Assembly (NCBI RefSeq): GCF_000002235.5
Contig: NW_022145609.1
Location: 25,495,493-25,559,492 of the forward strand
Length of the DNA: 64,000 nucleotides
Direction of reading: 5' to 3'
DNA from: Strongylocentrotus purpuratus
Lineage: Eukaryota > Echinodermata > Echinoidea > Camarodonta > Strongylocentrotidae
Part shown: piece after piece, positions 23,810 to 34,700 of the stretch
Numbering within the stretch: the first letter of the stretch is position 1
Layout of the letters: each line of letters begins with the position of its first letter
Made by a program: the position numbers and the translations under genes
The notes under the pieces: generated by a model
Database searches by the model: none
What the model was told of the DNA's origin: nothing
Seen by the model: only the letters and a program-made list of their open reading frames with translations

Positions 23810-24938
23810 GTCCTACAATCATGTTTAGATACATATGTTCTCCAGTTTTTTCTCTCCTCTCTATCCCTTGCTACCCCACCCTCCCTCCTCTGTCTGTCTC
23901 TTTATCTCTCTTCCAAGGTGATAATTTTGAATTTTTATGAATCTTTCATAGTTTTCTTGTTTTGTATGTTTCCCCTCCATTTAGAATATTCCTACATTTT
24001 ACAGTGCACAGGGAACGGTCATATCTGCAGAAGAAGCAGGTAAGTTGATAATGAAAATAAAATAAAAATCATTTGGATTTAGACCGCAGTTACTTTGTGT
24101 GAGATAGTATTGTAGAGAAAATGAGAGAAAGAAAGAGAGATAGAGATAGAAAGAAGGTGGGTGGGCAAATGTGTAAACTTTTACTGTAGTTTTAATCCTA
24201 TATTGTGATGAGTAGAAAATCAGTCAAATTTGGTTGTTTGGTTGCACTGTCACATCACAAAATATATACAATAGTGTTGATTGTCCTATGATGATGTTGA
24301 TATGACTTGATATGTTATTTAGTAGTTCTTGCTGTTCGTGTAGAAAATTGACTTTCAATTTGTTACTGTGCAGGTTTCAACGCAGAGCTGTTTAATCCTG
24401 AGGACTATTCCTACGAAGATGAAACTGACCCCAACAATCTGAACTTTGACCCTGCTCTTGATCATTATGGCTGGCAGCCCGAATTAGGGTGAGTCGAGTG
24501 GTTCTTTACAGATATTTTGTTGTAGTTTCAAGAATGTCTGTATAAGGATTGTTTGAATGAAAATGACGTGTTATGTGATCGGCTTGTGAGTGGCTTAATG
24601 TCACACCCGTTCACCACAATTTGATTGTAATATAGCTATGGCTTTTGTCTCCTGTTTATCTCTATCTCACCTTCCCCCTCCCTTTCTTTCTTCTCTCTAT
24701 CTCTTTCTCTTTCTCTCTCTCTCTCTCTCTTCCCACTCTATTCCTCCATCTTTCTCTCCATCTTTCTTTCCATTTTTTAATCCCACTCTCCCTAGTTTTA
24801 GTCTATCCCTCACTGTCTTCCTCTCTTTCATTCACTATCCCCCTGTGTCTCATTATTGACCCCACCCCTGTGTTTAGTTTGTAATTTGTCTCTCTTTCTT
24901 TCTGTCTCTGTCTCTGTCTCTCTCTCTGTCTGTCTCTC

Positions 24939-24973
<35 letters not shown>

Positions 24974-25251
24974 GTCTGTCTGTCTCTCCTTTCTTCTTTG
25001 AAACTATTGCATTAGGGTCTCATGATTTGTGCTCCCATATTCATTTTCATACATGTCATGTAGTCCCAAATCTTTTGAATAAATCTCCACTTTTTCTCTT
25101 TAAAATGTTACCTTGTTTTTTTTGTTGCTTTCCCTAATGCAGGTCGGGTTCGGAGTCCGGAGTAACGCAAGACATGGCCAATGCTTACGAGTCCTTCCTG
25201 AGGGAGACGGGCCAGGAGGACCAATCGGGACAGACATGGGCTTATGAATGA
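14261..25251 (+). CDS. PAIP1: Poly(A)-binding protein-interacting protein 1
   Basis: Ten coding exons join in frame to about 380 aa: 14261-14338, 17960-18118, 18983-19095, 20063-20171, 21051-21176, 21884-22002, 22735-22894, 23985-24039, 24374-24488 and 25143-25251, all with GT-AG borders. The start MMTLSATAVEFTPGKY is a PAM2 motif (LxxxAxxFxP: L4, A8, F11, P13), which binds the MLLE domain of poly(A)-binding protein. The next exons form the MIF4G-like domain (NFTYTGARMVDHLY, KRLHGVTMFMAELFMNME, QWLQLIEFRASDWGR). Then comes the conserved PTFYSAQG block and an acidic C-terminus ending MANAYESFLRETGQ, corresponding to the second PABP-binding region. By family knowledge PAIP1 bridges PABP, eIF4A and eIF3 to stimulate cytoplasmic translation. 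It is shorter at the N-terminus than the longest human isoform; an acceptor two bases before the ATG suggests a non-coding leader exon. A Gly/Ala-rich insertion (GPAGAAGAAAMNGAAGG) is local to this gene. Confidence 0.96.
14380..16540 (+). mobile_element. 5'-truncated LINE with intact reverse transcriptase frame, in PAIP1 intron
   Basis: An uninterrupted 610-aa frame (14414-16246) holds the whole reverse transcriptase and C-terminal tail: NYRPISILPIVSKIIERAV, FIDLRKAFDTVDHELLLHKL, GVPQGSILGPLLFSIYVNSL, MYADDTTLTV, and the tail block YCSVVWSNR, LQKIQKRAARIILN. The endonuclease is absent because the copy is truncated at the 5' side, a stop codon lying just upstream of 14400. The motifs place it in the Jockey/CR1 group. 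The 3' UTR runs to a tail of AAATA/AATAA repeats at about 16501-16540. It lies 40 bp after the donor of the first PAIP1 coding exon, in sense orientation. The intact long frame argues for a recent insertion. Confidence 0.93.
16545..16612 (-). repeat. Dispersed short repeat next to (ATT)n, copy 1
   Basis: AGTCCACTCCAAATTTTGTT and the following bases through GCCCAATTGATCGTG recur inverted at 63672-63735 with few differences. Both copies adjoin an ATT-repeat tract, as a SINE-like 3' end would. The full element is not defined. Confidence 0.55.
17672..17745 (+). mobile_element. SINE 3' end fragment
   Basis: A short piece (AGCGCCATGAGCGTC, then GGCGCTATATAAATATCC) ends in an ATT-repeat. The GCGCTATATAAA block before (ATT)n is also at the end of the tRNA-derived SINE at 19126-19492. 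No tRNA-like head is left. Confidence 0.5.
19126..19492 (+). mobile_element. tRNA-derived SINE in PAIP1 intron
   Basis: The head reads like a tRNA gene: an A-box region TGGTCGAGTGG and a perfect B-box core GGTTCGAATCC within GAGGGTTCGAATCCCGAC. A body of about 200 bp follows, including CACCCATGTG and GGGTACCCGGTAGG, then the end GAGCGCTATATAAA and an ATT-repeat tail. It starts 31 bp after a PAIP1 donor site. It is not a functional tRNA: the body follows without a terminator and it shares its body with the element at 19535. Confidence 0.8.
19535..19830 (+). mobile_element. Second tRNA-derived SINE, different tRNA-like head
   Basis: The head (GGTGGTCTATTGGATACG, B-box-like GGGTCAAGTCCCGC) differs from that of the SINE at 19126, but the body is shared (CACTCTCCACCCAGGTG, AATGGGTACCCGGTAGGAAG). 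The 3' part (GAGGCTACCCTGGATAAACA) recurs inverted at about 28915 and 30965. Two related SINEs thus lie back to back in one intron. Confidence 0.7.
20464..20580 (+). repeat. Dispersed 115-bp repeat, copy 1
   Basis: About 115 bp including TCCCATATACATCTTTCTG, CTTTACCAAGACTGGGCC and CTTGCAGTACACACCAATA recur in inverted orientation at 56731-56850 in a DEG/ENaC intron with only a few differences. I see no termini, tail or coding capacity. It sits in a PAIP1 intron. Confidence 0.7.
20801..20890. mobile_element. Small palindromic MITE (AACCTGTATATAARGACCACC arms), copy 1
   Basis: The left arm GGAACCTGTATATAAGGACC and a right arm that is its complement (GGTCTTTATATACAGGTTC) enclose a loop of about 25 bp. 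Related arms occur at 33501-33626, and a fragment (AAAACCACCTGTCTGTACTC) occurs at about 18730. It lies in a PAIP1 intron. Confidence 0.65.
21240..21700 (+). repeat. Pyrimidine-rich TTCTC/TTTTCT tract
   Basis: About 460 bp of almost uninterrupted C and T on the plus strand in a PAIP1 intron, with two long open frames that are an effect of composition. Sequence of this kind can form triplex (H-) DNA. Confidence 0.7.
22921..23221. mobile_element. Foldback MITE, GTTTCACAAAG family, copy 1
   Basis: Ends GGGGGTGTTTCACAAAGACT and, inverted, AGTCTTTGTGAAACACCCTC. Inner arms also match inverted (GACTTAACTATGGCAGGCC against GGCCTGCCATAGTTAAGTCC). A closely related 307-bp copy is at 56329-56635. This one starts 26 bp after a PAIP1 donor site. 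Confidence 0.8.
23510..23656. mobile_element. Foldback MITE, GTTTCACAAAG group, short type, copy 1
   Basis: GGGGCCCGTTTCACAAAGCC at one end and TTTTGTGAAACGCCCCC at the other. The interior (GACAAATGACAAAAATCAGTG, split by CCAATCAGAAGCAAGGATT) recurs inverted at 25377-25526. It is in a PAIP1 intron. Confidence 0.75.
23764..23807. repeat. (TA)n microsatellite
   Basis: About 22 uninterrupted TA units in a PAIP1 intron. Similar TA arrays occur at about 25900, 26838-26865 and 62256-62300. Confidence 0.9.
24660..24990 (+). repeat. CT-rich microsatellite region
   Basis: CTCTCT and CTGTCT arrays in the PAIP1 intron before the last exon. The open frames across it are compositional. Confidence 0.8.
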
Positions 25252-25376
25252 GGTCATGTGACTGTTGTCCCTGTGATCATGTGACTGTTGTCCCCATGAT
25301 CATGTGACTCTCTAGGAAAGGCAGAGTGTCGGTTCAATTGAGAGAACTGCTTGCTTGAGGATAGCGACTTCCCACC

Positions 25377-25526
25377 TGGGCCCCATTTCACAAAACTTTT
25401 CATCAGTGACATATGACAGTTTTTGTTATAAGCTACTGAAATCCTTGCTTCTGATTGGTTATCAGCAGATTTGTCACTAATATTTGTCATTTGTCATTGA
25501 AAAAGGGCTTTGTGAAACACCCACCT
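25377..25526. mobile_element. Foldback MITE, short type, copy 2, in PAIP1 3' flank
   Basis: The same element as 23510-23656 but inverted: CTGGGCCCCATTTCACAAAAC at the left and GCTTTGTGAAACACCCACC at the right. It starts 125 bp after the PAIP1 stop codon, so it probably lies within the 3' UTR. Together with the intron copy it makes an inverted pair within one primary transcript. Confidence 0.75.
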
Positions 25527-26833
25527 GTTGTCTCGGAAGGGAGTCGGAAGGGACTATAATCCATGCGCACATGCTGCCGATCTTCAGGGATGTCTTTGGA
25601 ATCAGCAACAACCTTAAACAGTACGGTTAAAGAGTACAAACAATGTGACTGCACTTTCTACACTCGTCGTCAGTATTCTGTGCTTTGATGTGTTCCAACG
25701 TGTCTACAGGTGCTTCTGTGTTCACTTAATACCTCTTCGAAAGAAACAAATGAACAAAATCTACTTACAAAAGTATTTATATATATGTAAATCCCAGTAC
25801 ATAAATGTGCACTTGCACCTATGTAATTTTTTTTGAGAATCAATCAATTAATTGTGTCTGAGTTAGCGCAATTTTAGCTCAGAACAGACAAAATATATAT
25901 ATATATATATATAATTGTGCACACTGTGTGCGTGAATGAATCTGGGTTATAATGATATCTGTAAAGCATAAAAAAGAAGATATTCTGTTTTTGAGTGCCA
26001 TAGAAATCCAATTTTATTTAGTAGTATTATTAATTCTTGATAAGGTTAGATTTCTATATCATTACGTAAGAGTTTTGGACAGTACAAACAAAGAGTACAA
26101 AGGGGATACAAACAAATGAAGAATACTTTGTAGGGTGGTCCGATTCATTTATCATACATAGTATGATTGACATTAAATCTTTTTTACTACAATGTATAGA
26201 GAATAAGAAAAGAAGAGCAGCAAAGAAATATGAATAGAAGAAAGAGAAGAAAAAAATGAAATAACTAAAAAATATTAAAAAACAAAGACATTTATTGGAC
26301 TTTACTGGACTTTACTGGACTCATAGTAATAATCTTCAGTCTATTTTTCTCCTTTTAACCTCTATTTTGTCAATGTTTGGTTATTCTTCATATACATGTA
26401 GCTCCATAGAGAAATCTTTTTTTGTTCCTTTCATCCGTATTTCCCAAGAATGATTGTAACAATAGACAAGAAGGTTGACACCCCCCACTAAAAAAAATCA
26501 GGAACAAACTTTTCTCTAAGAACAAGCAGTTGACTTTACCATATATTACTGAAATGGGTACACCACGTACACTGCGTATGTTTGTAGATATATGTATGTA
26601 AATGAAGATAAAAGTGCAATTTGAAACACAGGTATATAATGGCGTATATTTGTTTGTCAATATATGTTGGGTGTCATTCAAGGAGTTTGAAGAAGTCACA
26701 CCATTTTGAATGTTTCACGATAACAGATGTTCATTGTCTATCAGAGCTGCCAACCAATACGTTTTTCCCGGAGTTATTCCGTTTTTTCCTCCAAATTAAG
26801 GTAGTATGTTTTTTCTTCATAAAATACTTTTTT

Positions 26834-26869
<36 letters not shown>

Positions 26870-27997
26870 TTTTAAACATACCGCACTTCAAACTACTGAC
26901 CTAAAATGTTGATTTGATCACAAATTCAATAGAAAACTAAGTTGAAAACATACTTGAAGAGAAAAATATTCTCAAAAAGAATGAAACGCCAATAATAGTA
27001 GAATAACAACCAAAAACATACTTGTAAATAAACTAAAGGTCCTACCGATATATGGAAAAAAAAGCAAAGGTTGGCAGCTCTGGTCTATGGTGCATTGGCT
27101 TAGCGAAAGGTGTGGAAGGGGAAAGTTAGGTTTATTTGCTAATTTCGCATTCTGTCAGCTTTTTGAATGTGATGGAGGTGCAATGGTCTTGTAACCTGGA
27201 GGTCCCGAGTTTGAAACCAAGTCGGTGTGCTAAAGGCATTAATACTCATTAATAATTTTGATTAATACTCATTAATAATTTTGTAATATTTTGTAATTTT
27301 ATTCTATTTTTACCCTTATAATAAGCAGGATCAATATTTTTGGGGTACTTTTATTTAATCTGAGAATTACCTTAAAAAGCCTTGGCGTTGTTATTCCCAC
27401 CAATTTATGAGTAGTACAAGTTTCTTTTGTATCCTTGTTATATGTATGTACACATGTTGATTGTATTGCTTTTTCTTTTTTAACCAAATGTAAAGATGAA
27501 CTTGAAACATTAAAACTAACATAACAAGCATGCACATGCTGTCTTAGCAATCTGGTAAAAACAAACCAAATCAATTAATACGTAAAAATTATTCCTGTTC
27601 AATATTTTCACACTGTCACTTAGATTGCCCCCCCCCCCCCCCAAAAAAAATAAAAAAATAAAAAAAATAAGAAGTGAGAAAACTTGAAAAGGATGCTTAT
27701 AGTAATATGGTTATGTACAAATCTTTTCCTTTTTTAACAAAATCTTCTGAAAAGTTTTGTGGAGGATCTGATGAGAAATGTGGTGTCCACCATGTTGATA
27801 AAGAGTATTAAAGCAAGGATCTCGATCTTAATCACCCTCTTTGATGACTAATATGCTGTATTGGATGTAACGATATTATTGCACCGTTTCTTGCCTTGTA
27901 TATATATTTCAATTATAAAAAATAAGGCAATGGTATTACATTTTTCAAAACAAAATGAAAGTTTTTAACTGAATATAATAAGCTCTTCTAAACACAA
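25527..27997. other. PAIP1 3' flank / intergenic, no gene recognised
   Basis: No coding sequence seen. It contains TA arrays (about 25893-25912, 26838-26865), TTTACTGGAC short tandem units near 26300, a poly(C) run at 27626 and an AATAAA at 27027-27032 that could be a distal PAIP1 polyadenylation signal. No nearer AATAAA was found after the stop. Confidence 0.5.
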
Positions 27998-28140
27998 TGG
28001 CCCGAATTCACAAAGGTGGTTTTCGTGCGTCATTTGAGGCGTTTTTACAAACCAGGTTTGTCAAAAACACGTAAAAGGCGTCGTGACGTACGTAAACCAA
28101 AGGAGGTTTGTCAACAAACCTCCTTTGTGAATTCGGGCCA
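27998..28140. mobile_element. Palindromic MITE, TGGCCCGAATTCACAAAGG termini
   Basis: The two ends are exact inverted repeats for about 20 bp (TGGCCCGAATTCACAAAGG), and the interior is itself palindromic (GGAGGTTTGTCAACAAACCTCC). Total length is 143 bp. No target duplication is distinguishable because the flanks are AT-rich. Confidence 0.75.
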
Positions 28141-28723
28141 ATTTGTTGAACTTGTAACTTTAGGCAAGAAGACTATTTGGACTGTTTGAAGAAAGATTTT
28201 CATCTTTTGTAACTACTTCGTTTAATGTACATGCACTTCAGGAAATTACAACCATGACCTACAAATCTATTTATTTAAAGAAATATTTCATGCAGTTAAT
28301 GCTTTCAGTGCTTGTGTCCTAAGCACCTTAAATGGATCTTTGTCACCATAGCCCCCCACCCCCCCCCAAAAAAAAAATAGAGAAAAAAAGGTGCATTGAC
28401 CTGTAAGTAAAACAGTACCGGTAGGTGGTCAAGTAAAAAGAAATATTCCTTTAAGAAAAAAGAGGGCTTGTTTAGATATGACGTTGGCAAAACCACTGTT
28501 TTTTTAAATACATAAAGTGTAATACCCTTCACATTTCTGTTTATATCTTATAACATAGAGCTTGGTGAACATGCGCAAGTCCTTGGTTGCGTGGTTGCCG
28601 CTCACTTAAATGTTAAAAAGTCGGGGCCTTCCTTGCAGTGGTTTTAACGCACCAATTCTGAACGAGCCTTTATTTTCCTTTGCATTAATGTCCTGGTTTT
28701 CCATTTTTGTTTTGTGACCGAGA

Positions 28724-28985
28724 CGTTGTGGACAGACACATCTTCTCTTGTAAATTTCAAGCAAGCAATTCAGTATGCGCTATGATGAGGTTCTGGAATC
28801 TCAGTACTAAATCGTATCTCTCAGCTGTAACAGTTCCAAACTTAATTTCCTTTGTTCGAGTTGGGCATTATGATTTTTAGGTAGTAATAACATTACTGAA
28901 AATAATATATGTATTGTTTACCCAGGGTAGCCTCATAAGTATTAATACTGTTCTCCCTGGCGGTCCTCCAATTAGTTTCAGCTAG
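28724..28985. repeat. Dispersed repeat, direct copy 1 (partner at 30765)
   Basis: About 250 bp shared in the same orientation with 30765-31020: GTGGACAGACACATCT, GTAAATTTCAAGC, TATCTCTCAGCTGTA, TTATGATTTTTAGGTA, ending GTTTACCCAGGGTAGCCTCA. The last block is the inverted 3' part of the SINE at 19535, so the repeat is probably a SINE-like element in minus orientation. Confidence 0.65.
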
Positions 28986-29465
28986 ATATCAAGCTTATTG
29001 CTTCTTTATCTACCAAATTGCTAGAGATATTAAGCTCAAGCCAGTTTCAAAACCCCCCAAAAAATTGCAGGGTAGTTTTTCAGCTCGAGAGAATGCAGAC
29101 ACCCCTGCTGATGCAATGCTTGTATAAACTTCCATACCAGTATTATGGTGTGGTAAATTTATTTTCAAACCTTGTATATTTTCTGGCCCATAGGCAAGGG
29201 TCTTCCACTCGACAGTAAGTTGACCAATATCTGTATTAAAGGCATATCTGTACAAAGTGTAGGAATTGCAATTTTAAAATGTGAAAATTGGAAATCTGTA
29301 AAATTTGTACAGCAACTTGTTTGTATTAAAAAATAAAGTTTTCTTTCTTTTGAACAATTTTTGAGTTTGCTGTATATTTGGTTTGCTTTTTGATGAACAA
29401 AATTTTTGTGAGAAGTTATTTTTTTACTGAGCTTGACGTATGAAATACATGTGAATATTTGCTGG

Positions 29466-29496
<31 letters not shown>

Positions 29497-29509
29497 CTAA
29501 AGAAGTGAA

Positions 29510-30060
29510 ATCAATATTACTAGGACACTAGTTTCCCAAAATACAATTTTTTTCAGGGGTCCAAAAATTTGGAATGACATACCCATAGATATTCGACTGA
29601 GTCCATCACTAAATAGTTTTAAAAGAAAATTTAAACTGTACCTGTTAAGACAATACTCAATAGTGCAATAACCTATATTCTTAATGTTCATCAGACAGAA
29701 AAGTGTGTGTTGGTGTGTATGGGAGAGAGTGTATGTGTGAATGCAATCCCCCCCCCCTTTTTTTTCCTTCCTTTTTATAACAAATACAAAATTTAAATAA
29801 TGTACTTAGTTTTTTATACAATTACTGGAGACAGACTTTTACATAAGGCCCGGCCTTCCTGTCTAGTCTCCAAATACTTTCATTAATGTACATGTTTAAA
29901 AATGTTTTTCCCTTGTCCATCATGTCTTCTCCACTTGTGTTATCCTCATGTTATATATTGATACATGTATTTTATTCTAACTTTTATATGTTTGCTTTCC
30001 TTGTATATTTTTAATGAAAGTATTGAATAAAGTGAACTTGAACTTGAACTTGAACTTGAA
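29510..30060 (+). mobile_element. 3' end of a LINE with (TTGAAC)n tail
   Basis: The 5' part encodes the last residues of a LINE reverse-transcriptase ORF: FRGPKIWNDIPIDIRL then SPSLNSFKRKFKLYLLRQ and a stop at about 29669. A 3' UTR of about 380 bp follows and ends in AATAAAGTGAACTTGAACTTG repeats (to 30060). All upstream domains are missing. The tail differs from those of the LINEs at 10328/44488 (GATT units) and 14380 (AAATA units), so this is a third family. Confidence 0.8.
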
Positions 30061-30252
30061 ATATATGTAGAGTTCCACATGAAGGGAAAGAGAGCCAGAA
30101 AAATGGAAGAGAGAGATAGAAAACAGAAAACAGAAAGCCAGAATTACGAGAGAAAATTGACAAGATTCATCCAATCTCTCACACCAAAAATTGATCAACA
30201 CATGTTCCCATTCTTTTGAATGTGTAGTCCCCCTTCCCCTTTTCTCTGTCCC

Positions 30253-30303
<51 letters not shown>

Positions 30304-30764
30304 TCCCTCACTCCCTGCATTTGACCTCTTTTCACTATTGGTGTCAAGCCATCAACACAGAGTCACATGCACTTTATAATAACAGCCAAAGTTTGAGACC
30401 GAGCCAATGAATTTAAGATCAACCCATAGCAGTTTATGTTCACTGTAGTAGGCATTTTATTTTATCTTTTGATATAGAATGCTCTGAATTACATACCGGT
30501 AATAATATAAATGCGCAGAAAGTGTGAAAATAAGTGAAAAATTTGAGTTCACTACTGTTGCAGTACATTGAGCCGTTCATGAATAAGAGAAATCTAATCG
30601 TAAATAAAAATTGAAGTCTCTAAATTGGCAACACCGAGTGAGATTTATGCCATGCTAAAAGACATGACATATTGCCAAGAATTTCTTCATTTATATATAT
30701 ATCTTTTTCATTTTTGTAAGGAATATTGTACATCAAAGGGCAGGAATTTTGTGAGTCTATCTCC

Positions 30765-31020
30765 AGACTAAGAAAGTTACATTGTGGATAGACACATCTA
30801 CTGATGTAAATTTCAAGCTAGAAATTCAGTACGTGCTATGTCGAGGTTCTGAAATCACATTACTAAATTGTATCTCTCAGCTGTAGCAGAACTTCCATTT
30901 TATTTTGATGGCATTTTGTATTATGATTTTTAGGTAATAATAATAATAATGATATATATGTCTTGTTTACCCAGGGTAGCCTCAAAGTGTTGTTCTCCCG
31001 AGGCTTTGCTACTCAATAAG
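30765..31020. repeat. Dispersed repeat, direct copy 2 (partner at 28724)
   Basis: Same element as 28724-28985, about 2 kb away in the same orientation, with scattered substitutions and an AATAATAAT expansion near 30940. It lies between PAIP1 and YJU2B. Confidence 0.65.
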
Positions 31021-31155
31021 GCTTTATAAATGACAATTCTGGGTATCTCTATAGAGTCTATGCCTGCAGACTATAATTTTCCTTGTTCAAAAATATATAT
31101 CTATACACAAATATTAAAGAAAACACACACGTTATCTCCATTTTAGTACAGATTT

Positions 31156-31734
31156 ATTGCCGTTTGGTTGACAACCAGTTTGTCTACATCTCAATTGGTC
31201 TATTCCCATGTGGTCTACACCCATCCTGTGTATTATCCACCTAGTCTAATAATTCTTTCCTCTATTTATCATTTGGTCTAATGACCATTTAGGCTAATAG
31301 ACATTTGGTCAAGTCTCCAATTAAGTCTACAACCCATTTGGTCTATTGCTCATTAAGTCTAATTTCCAGTAGGTCTAATTCCCAATTAGTCTAATGATCC
31401 CCATTTCATCTACTATTCATATGGTCTAAAGATCATTTAATCATAAATAATACTAATCATCTAATGATTATTAGACTTTACTGATAGTAGACGAAATGGG
31501 CACTAGCCAAACTGCTTATCAAACTAAATGAAAAATGGACCAAATGGGTGGTAGACTTATCGGAGAATAGCCAACATGGAAATTAGACCAAATGGCTATT
31601 AGCTCTAATGGTCATTAGACCGAATGATAAGTAGACAAAATGATTATTAGACATTGTGGACAGCAGACTTATGTCATAAGTAGGGAATAGACTAATTGGG
31701 TAGTAGACGAAATGGTTGTAGACCAAACGGCAAT
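31156..31734. repeat. 579-bp foldback of degenerate TTTGGTCTAATG units, in YJU2B 3' flank
   Basis: The left arm repeats words such as CATTTGGTCTAATGACC, CAATTGGTCTATTCCC and CATTTGGTCTATTGC about every 20 bp; the right arm repeats the complements (GGTCATTAGACCGAATG, AATTAGACCAAATGGC). The termini match in inverted orientation (ATTGCCGTTTGGT at the left, ACCAAACGGCAAT at the right). It begins 30 bp beyond the YJU2B stop codon. On the minus strand the first AATAAA is at 31158-31153, at its far edge, so a transcript would include the whole foldback unless an ATTAAA near 31441 is used. Confidence 0.8.
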
Positions 31735-31764
31735 TCACCTTTACCTATATATGTATCAAAAGCA

Positions 31765-34700
31765 TTATTGCTCATCCTCACTACCACTACTGGACGAATA
31801 GCACGAAACCAACGAGAGTGAGCTTTGATAGAGACTATCTGTTCTTGAAACTTCTCCCTCGCTTAATACAACATTTAAGCTGGGTGACCCGCGTTCACAT
31901 GTAGAAATCTTCGGTACTGCGCTCGTCTCTATCGGTTCAGAGGTTCTTATCTGGTTGTGTGAACAAGGCCCAAGATTGTCAGTTCCATTAGAAATACTCT
32001 GTACATTTGCAGTGCAGCGAGGGTTCTCTCTGATGCGATGTGTACTTTGCGTGTGGCTCGGTGAGGATGCTTTCATGTTTGATGTTGAGAATTTTCTGGT
32101 ACAAACGTTCAGTTTCTCTGTAGTTCTTTCTGAGGTTTGAACACAGCATGATGGTGAGCTTGAGGTGCTACTTGATGGATACTGGAGTGCCTCCATACTT
32201 CCATCTTCCAGGCTCTGCTGTGTTGACGGTGTGGAAGACGTTCCCTCTGGTGATTCATATTCTGCTTTCGTCTCTTCTACCGTTTCATCCCGCACCCCTT
32301 GTATACCTTCAGTATCATCTACTTCTAATCCATCAAACTTTGCATCTCTGCTCTCCTTGCCGCGAAAGACAGATTCCTCTCTTGCGACGCTCCCTTCTGA
32401 AGCCGACGGACCACATCCACCGTCTGCACTCCCGGACCTATTACCAGACAACTTGGACCTCTTGTGTAATTCATGACTAACAGCAGAGGCGTCATCCTCG
32501 CTGCGTTTACGTTTTCTTTTCACAATGCTTCCTCTAGTCCCACATATCAAGGATTTTGTTGTTCTCCCAAACCACTCCTTGGCTGAAGCCTTCAGGCCAC
32601 TGCTGCTCCTGCTGCTGTTTCTCTTGGACCCTGACGACCCAAAGACCGATGCCATCTTAATGACCTTGTTGATAAGTGTTTGCTGTGCTCCAGAAGATTT
32701 CTTGCTCGAGGAGGAGGAGGATGGTGATGAATGGGACGAGGAAGAACGAGGAGAAATTTCAATGCTGTTGGGGGAGCTCACAGTGGATGGGGCAAATATG
32801 TTTCTGTTCTGGATCGACTCACGCTTTTGTTCCCTCTTTTCCTCGTAAGCTGAAATGAAGGTTCAAAGATAAGAATGCCATGTCATAAACCAGTATAATC
32901 AAGGCCTTTGAAGTCGTTCCTAGACAATCATAAACTATCAAAATAGTAAAGAAGTGAGAAAATGACCATGAAAAACTTGAATCAACATTCTGGAATACAG
33001 TGTCAAAACTTCTGGTTTCCTAAACTGCAATAAATCTGTGGTCGAAGAAGAGACTGCTGTGATGCAAATCATATATTTTAATGACTATCAAAAAAAAAAA
33101 ATATAAATTTAACCCTCCAGTCCCGCCCTCCCACTCAGTGTTATTTAGGGTACTCATATGCGTGTTCCCAGCACCCCCCCCCCCTTTTTTAGCATAAGTC
33201 CGGTGTGTAAAGTCAATACGGGCAGATCTTTTACTTTGTAACGTGCCAGAGATTTTGGGAACATGCATGCGGTCCCTCCGTTTCTGGAGTGGGGGGGGGG
33301 GCCGGGCCGGGCTACCAGTACATTATCCAGGGAAAAAAAAAGAATATGTGAAGTACACAACATGCATCTCCCAAGTGGCACTGGTAGTTCCTTTCAGAGC
33401 AACTACTGTGAGTCAACAATATACCAGTTTACTGACATATTCAAATTGATGGATGTTTCTTTCCTGGGGACCTAGTGACAAGTTATTCCCTTAACCTGTT
33501 ACAGTCTAGTCTTGTCTATAGCAACCGCCCAAGGGAAACACATTTAGTACATTGAGAAACCATTTTCAAAGAAAACAAAAAATATGGTCTTTGCAGACAG
33601 GTGGTCACAAAGGCAGGTTCGACTGTATTAATGAATGAACTACAATACCAGTAATCCAGTCTGCATATATTACTTGTTCCTATGTCGGGCAAGCCTCGGA
33701 CAAGCTTTCGGGTTGTCAAGATCAACCTTTATAAAGTATGCATCAAATTTAAATATGTTAGTAAACCGGTCTATTGGGGTAAACTTACATCCTGGAACTG
33801 AGAATTTGAGAAGAGAAGCTAATTTCTTGTCCTCCTCAGACTCCGGTACCAGATCAATCTCTAACGATGATTTTGACAGGAGAGCATTGTCACTGGCCGC
33901 CACAGCCAAGAGCTCCTTCTTCTCCACCTAGTCATGACAACGTAAAGAACATTGGATTAAAAGAATGATAAGAACATAAATGCTGCATTCTCTTTAGAGC
34001 AATTTAAAGCATAAAGACACAAACTAATGAACACTACACAAAACAATTCCCTGCTTAGTATTAGAAAAACAAAGAAAAAATCTAGGATTGCAAAACGAAT
34101 TTTCAGATATTCATGATGTATCTCTATACTCCTTTGGCAAGCATCTATAAAACTATAAGATAATAATAAACCACTTTCATTTCTAGAAAGAGTCATTTTG
34201 CTACAAATGCTTTAAAAGCACATTTAGTAAAGAATCATGACATGCTTTGGGGAAAACTGTCAACTTCAATACCTCACTTTGCTTTAAAGGAGTCTAGTGG
34301 AAAAAATAATATACATAAAGAGTGATTCAAACTTGGCCTTCCTTCCAAGAAATGTTTATGTTTACCCTAATTATTTAATTACTTTTGTCTTTTTTTCATT
34401 ATGTTAAAGACCGTCAATACTACTGGGCCAGAAGGGATATACCACACAGCAAGGTCACTGACAGATGGCTATCTCATTAACTCAGCTCTCAACTAACATA
34501 AGAAAAATAGGATCATGGGGGACCCAACAGGCACCAATTGGGGAAGTTTTCTATATAGAGGAAGCAAGATGCTACAAGTAGGACAGTGGGGCTTTAAAAT
34601 GTAAATTGATGTAAATATATATGAAATGTGAAATAAGGGAAATATAAAACACCTCGGTAAGAGGACAAGAAAAAAAAGAAAAGAAAAATGTTTACCCGAA

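Noticed and set aside
31156-31734. CRISPR-like array of short repeats
   Set aside because: The units are degenerate, lack fixed spacers, invert at the centre and lie in an animal genome; it is a foldback element.
32148-32848. Several plus-strand frames of 100-110 codons
   Set aside because: Antisense shadows of the Ser-rich last exon of YJU2B.
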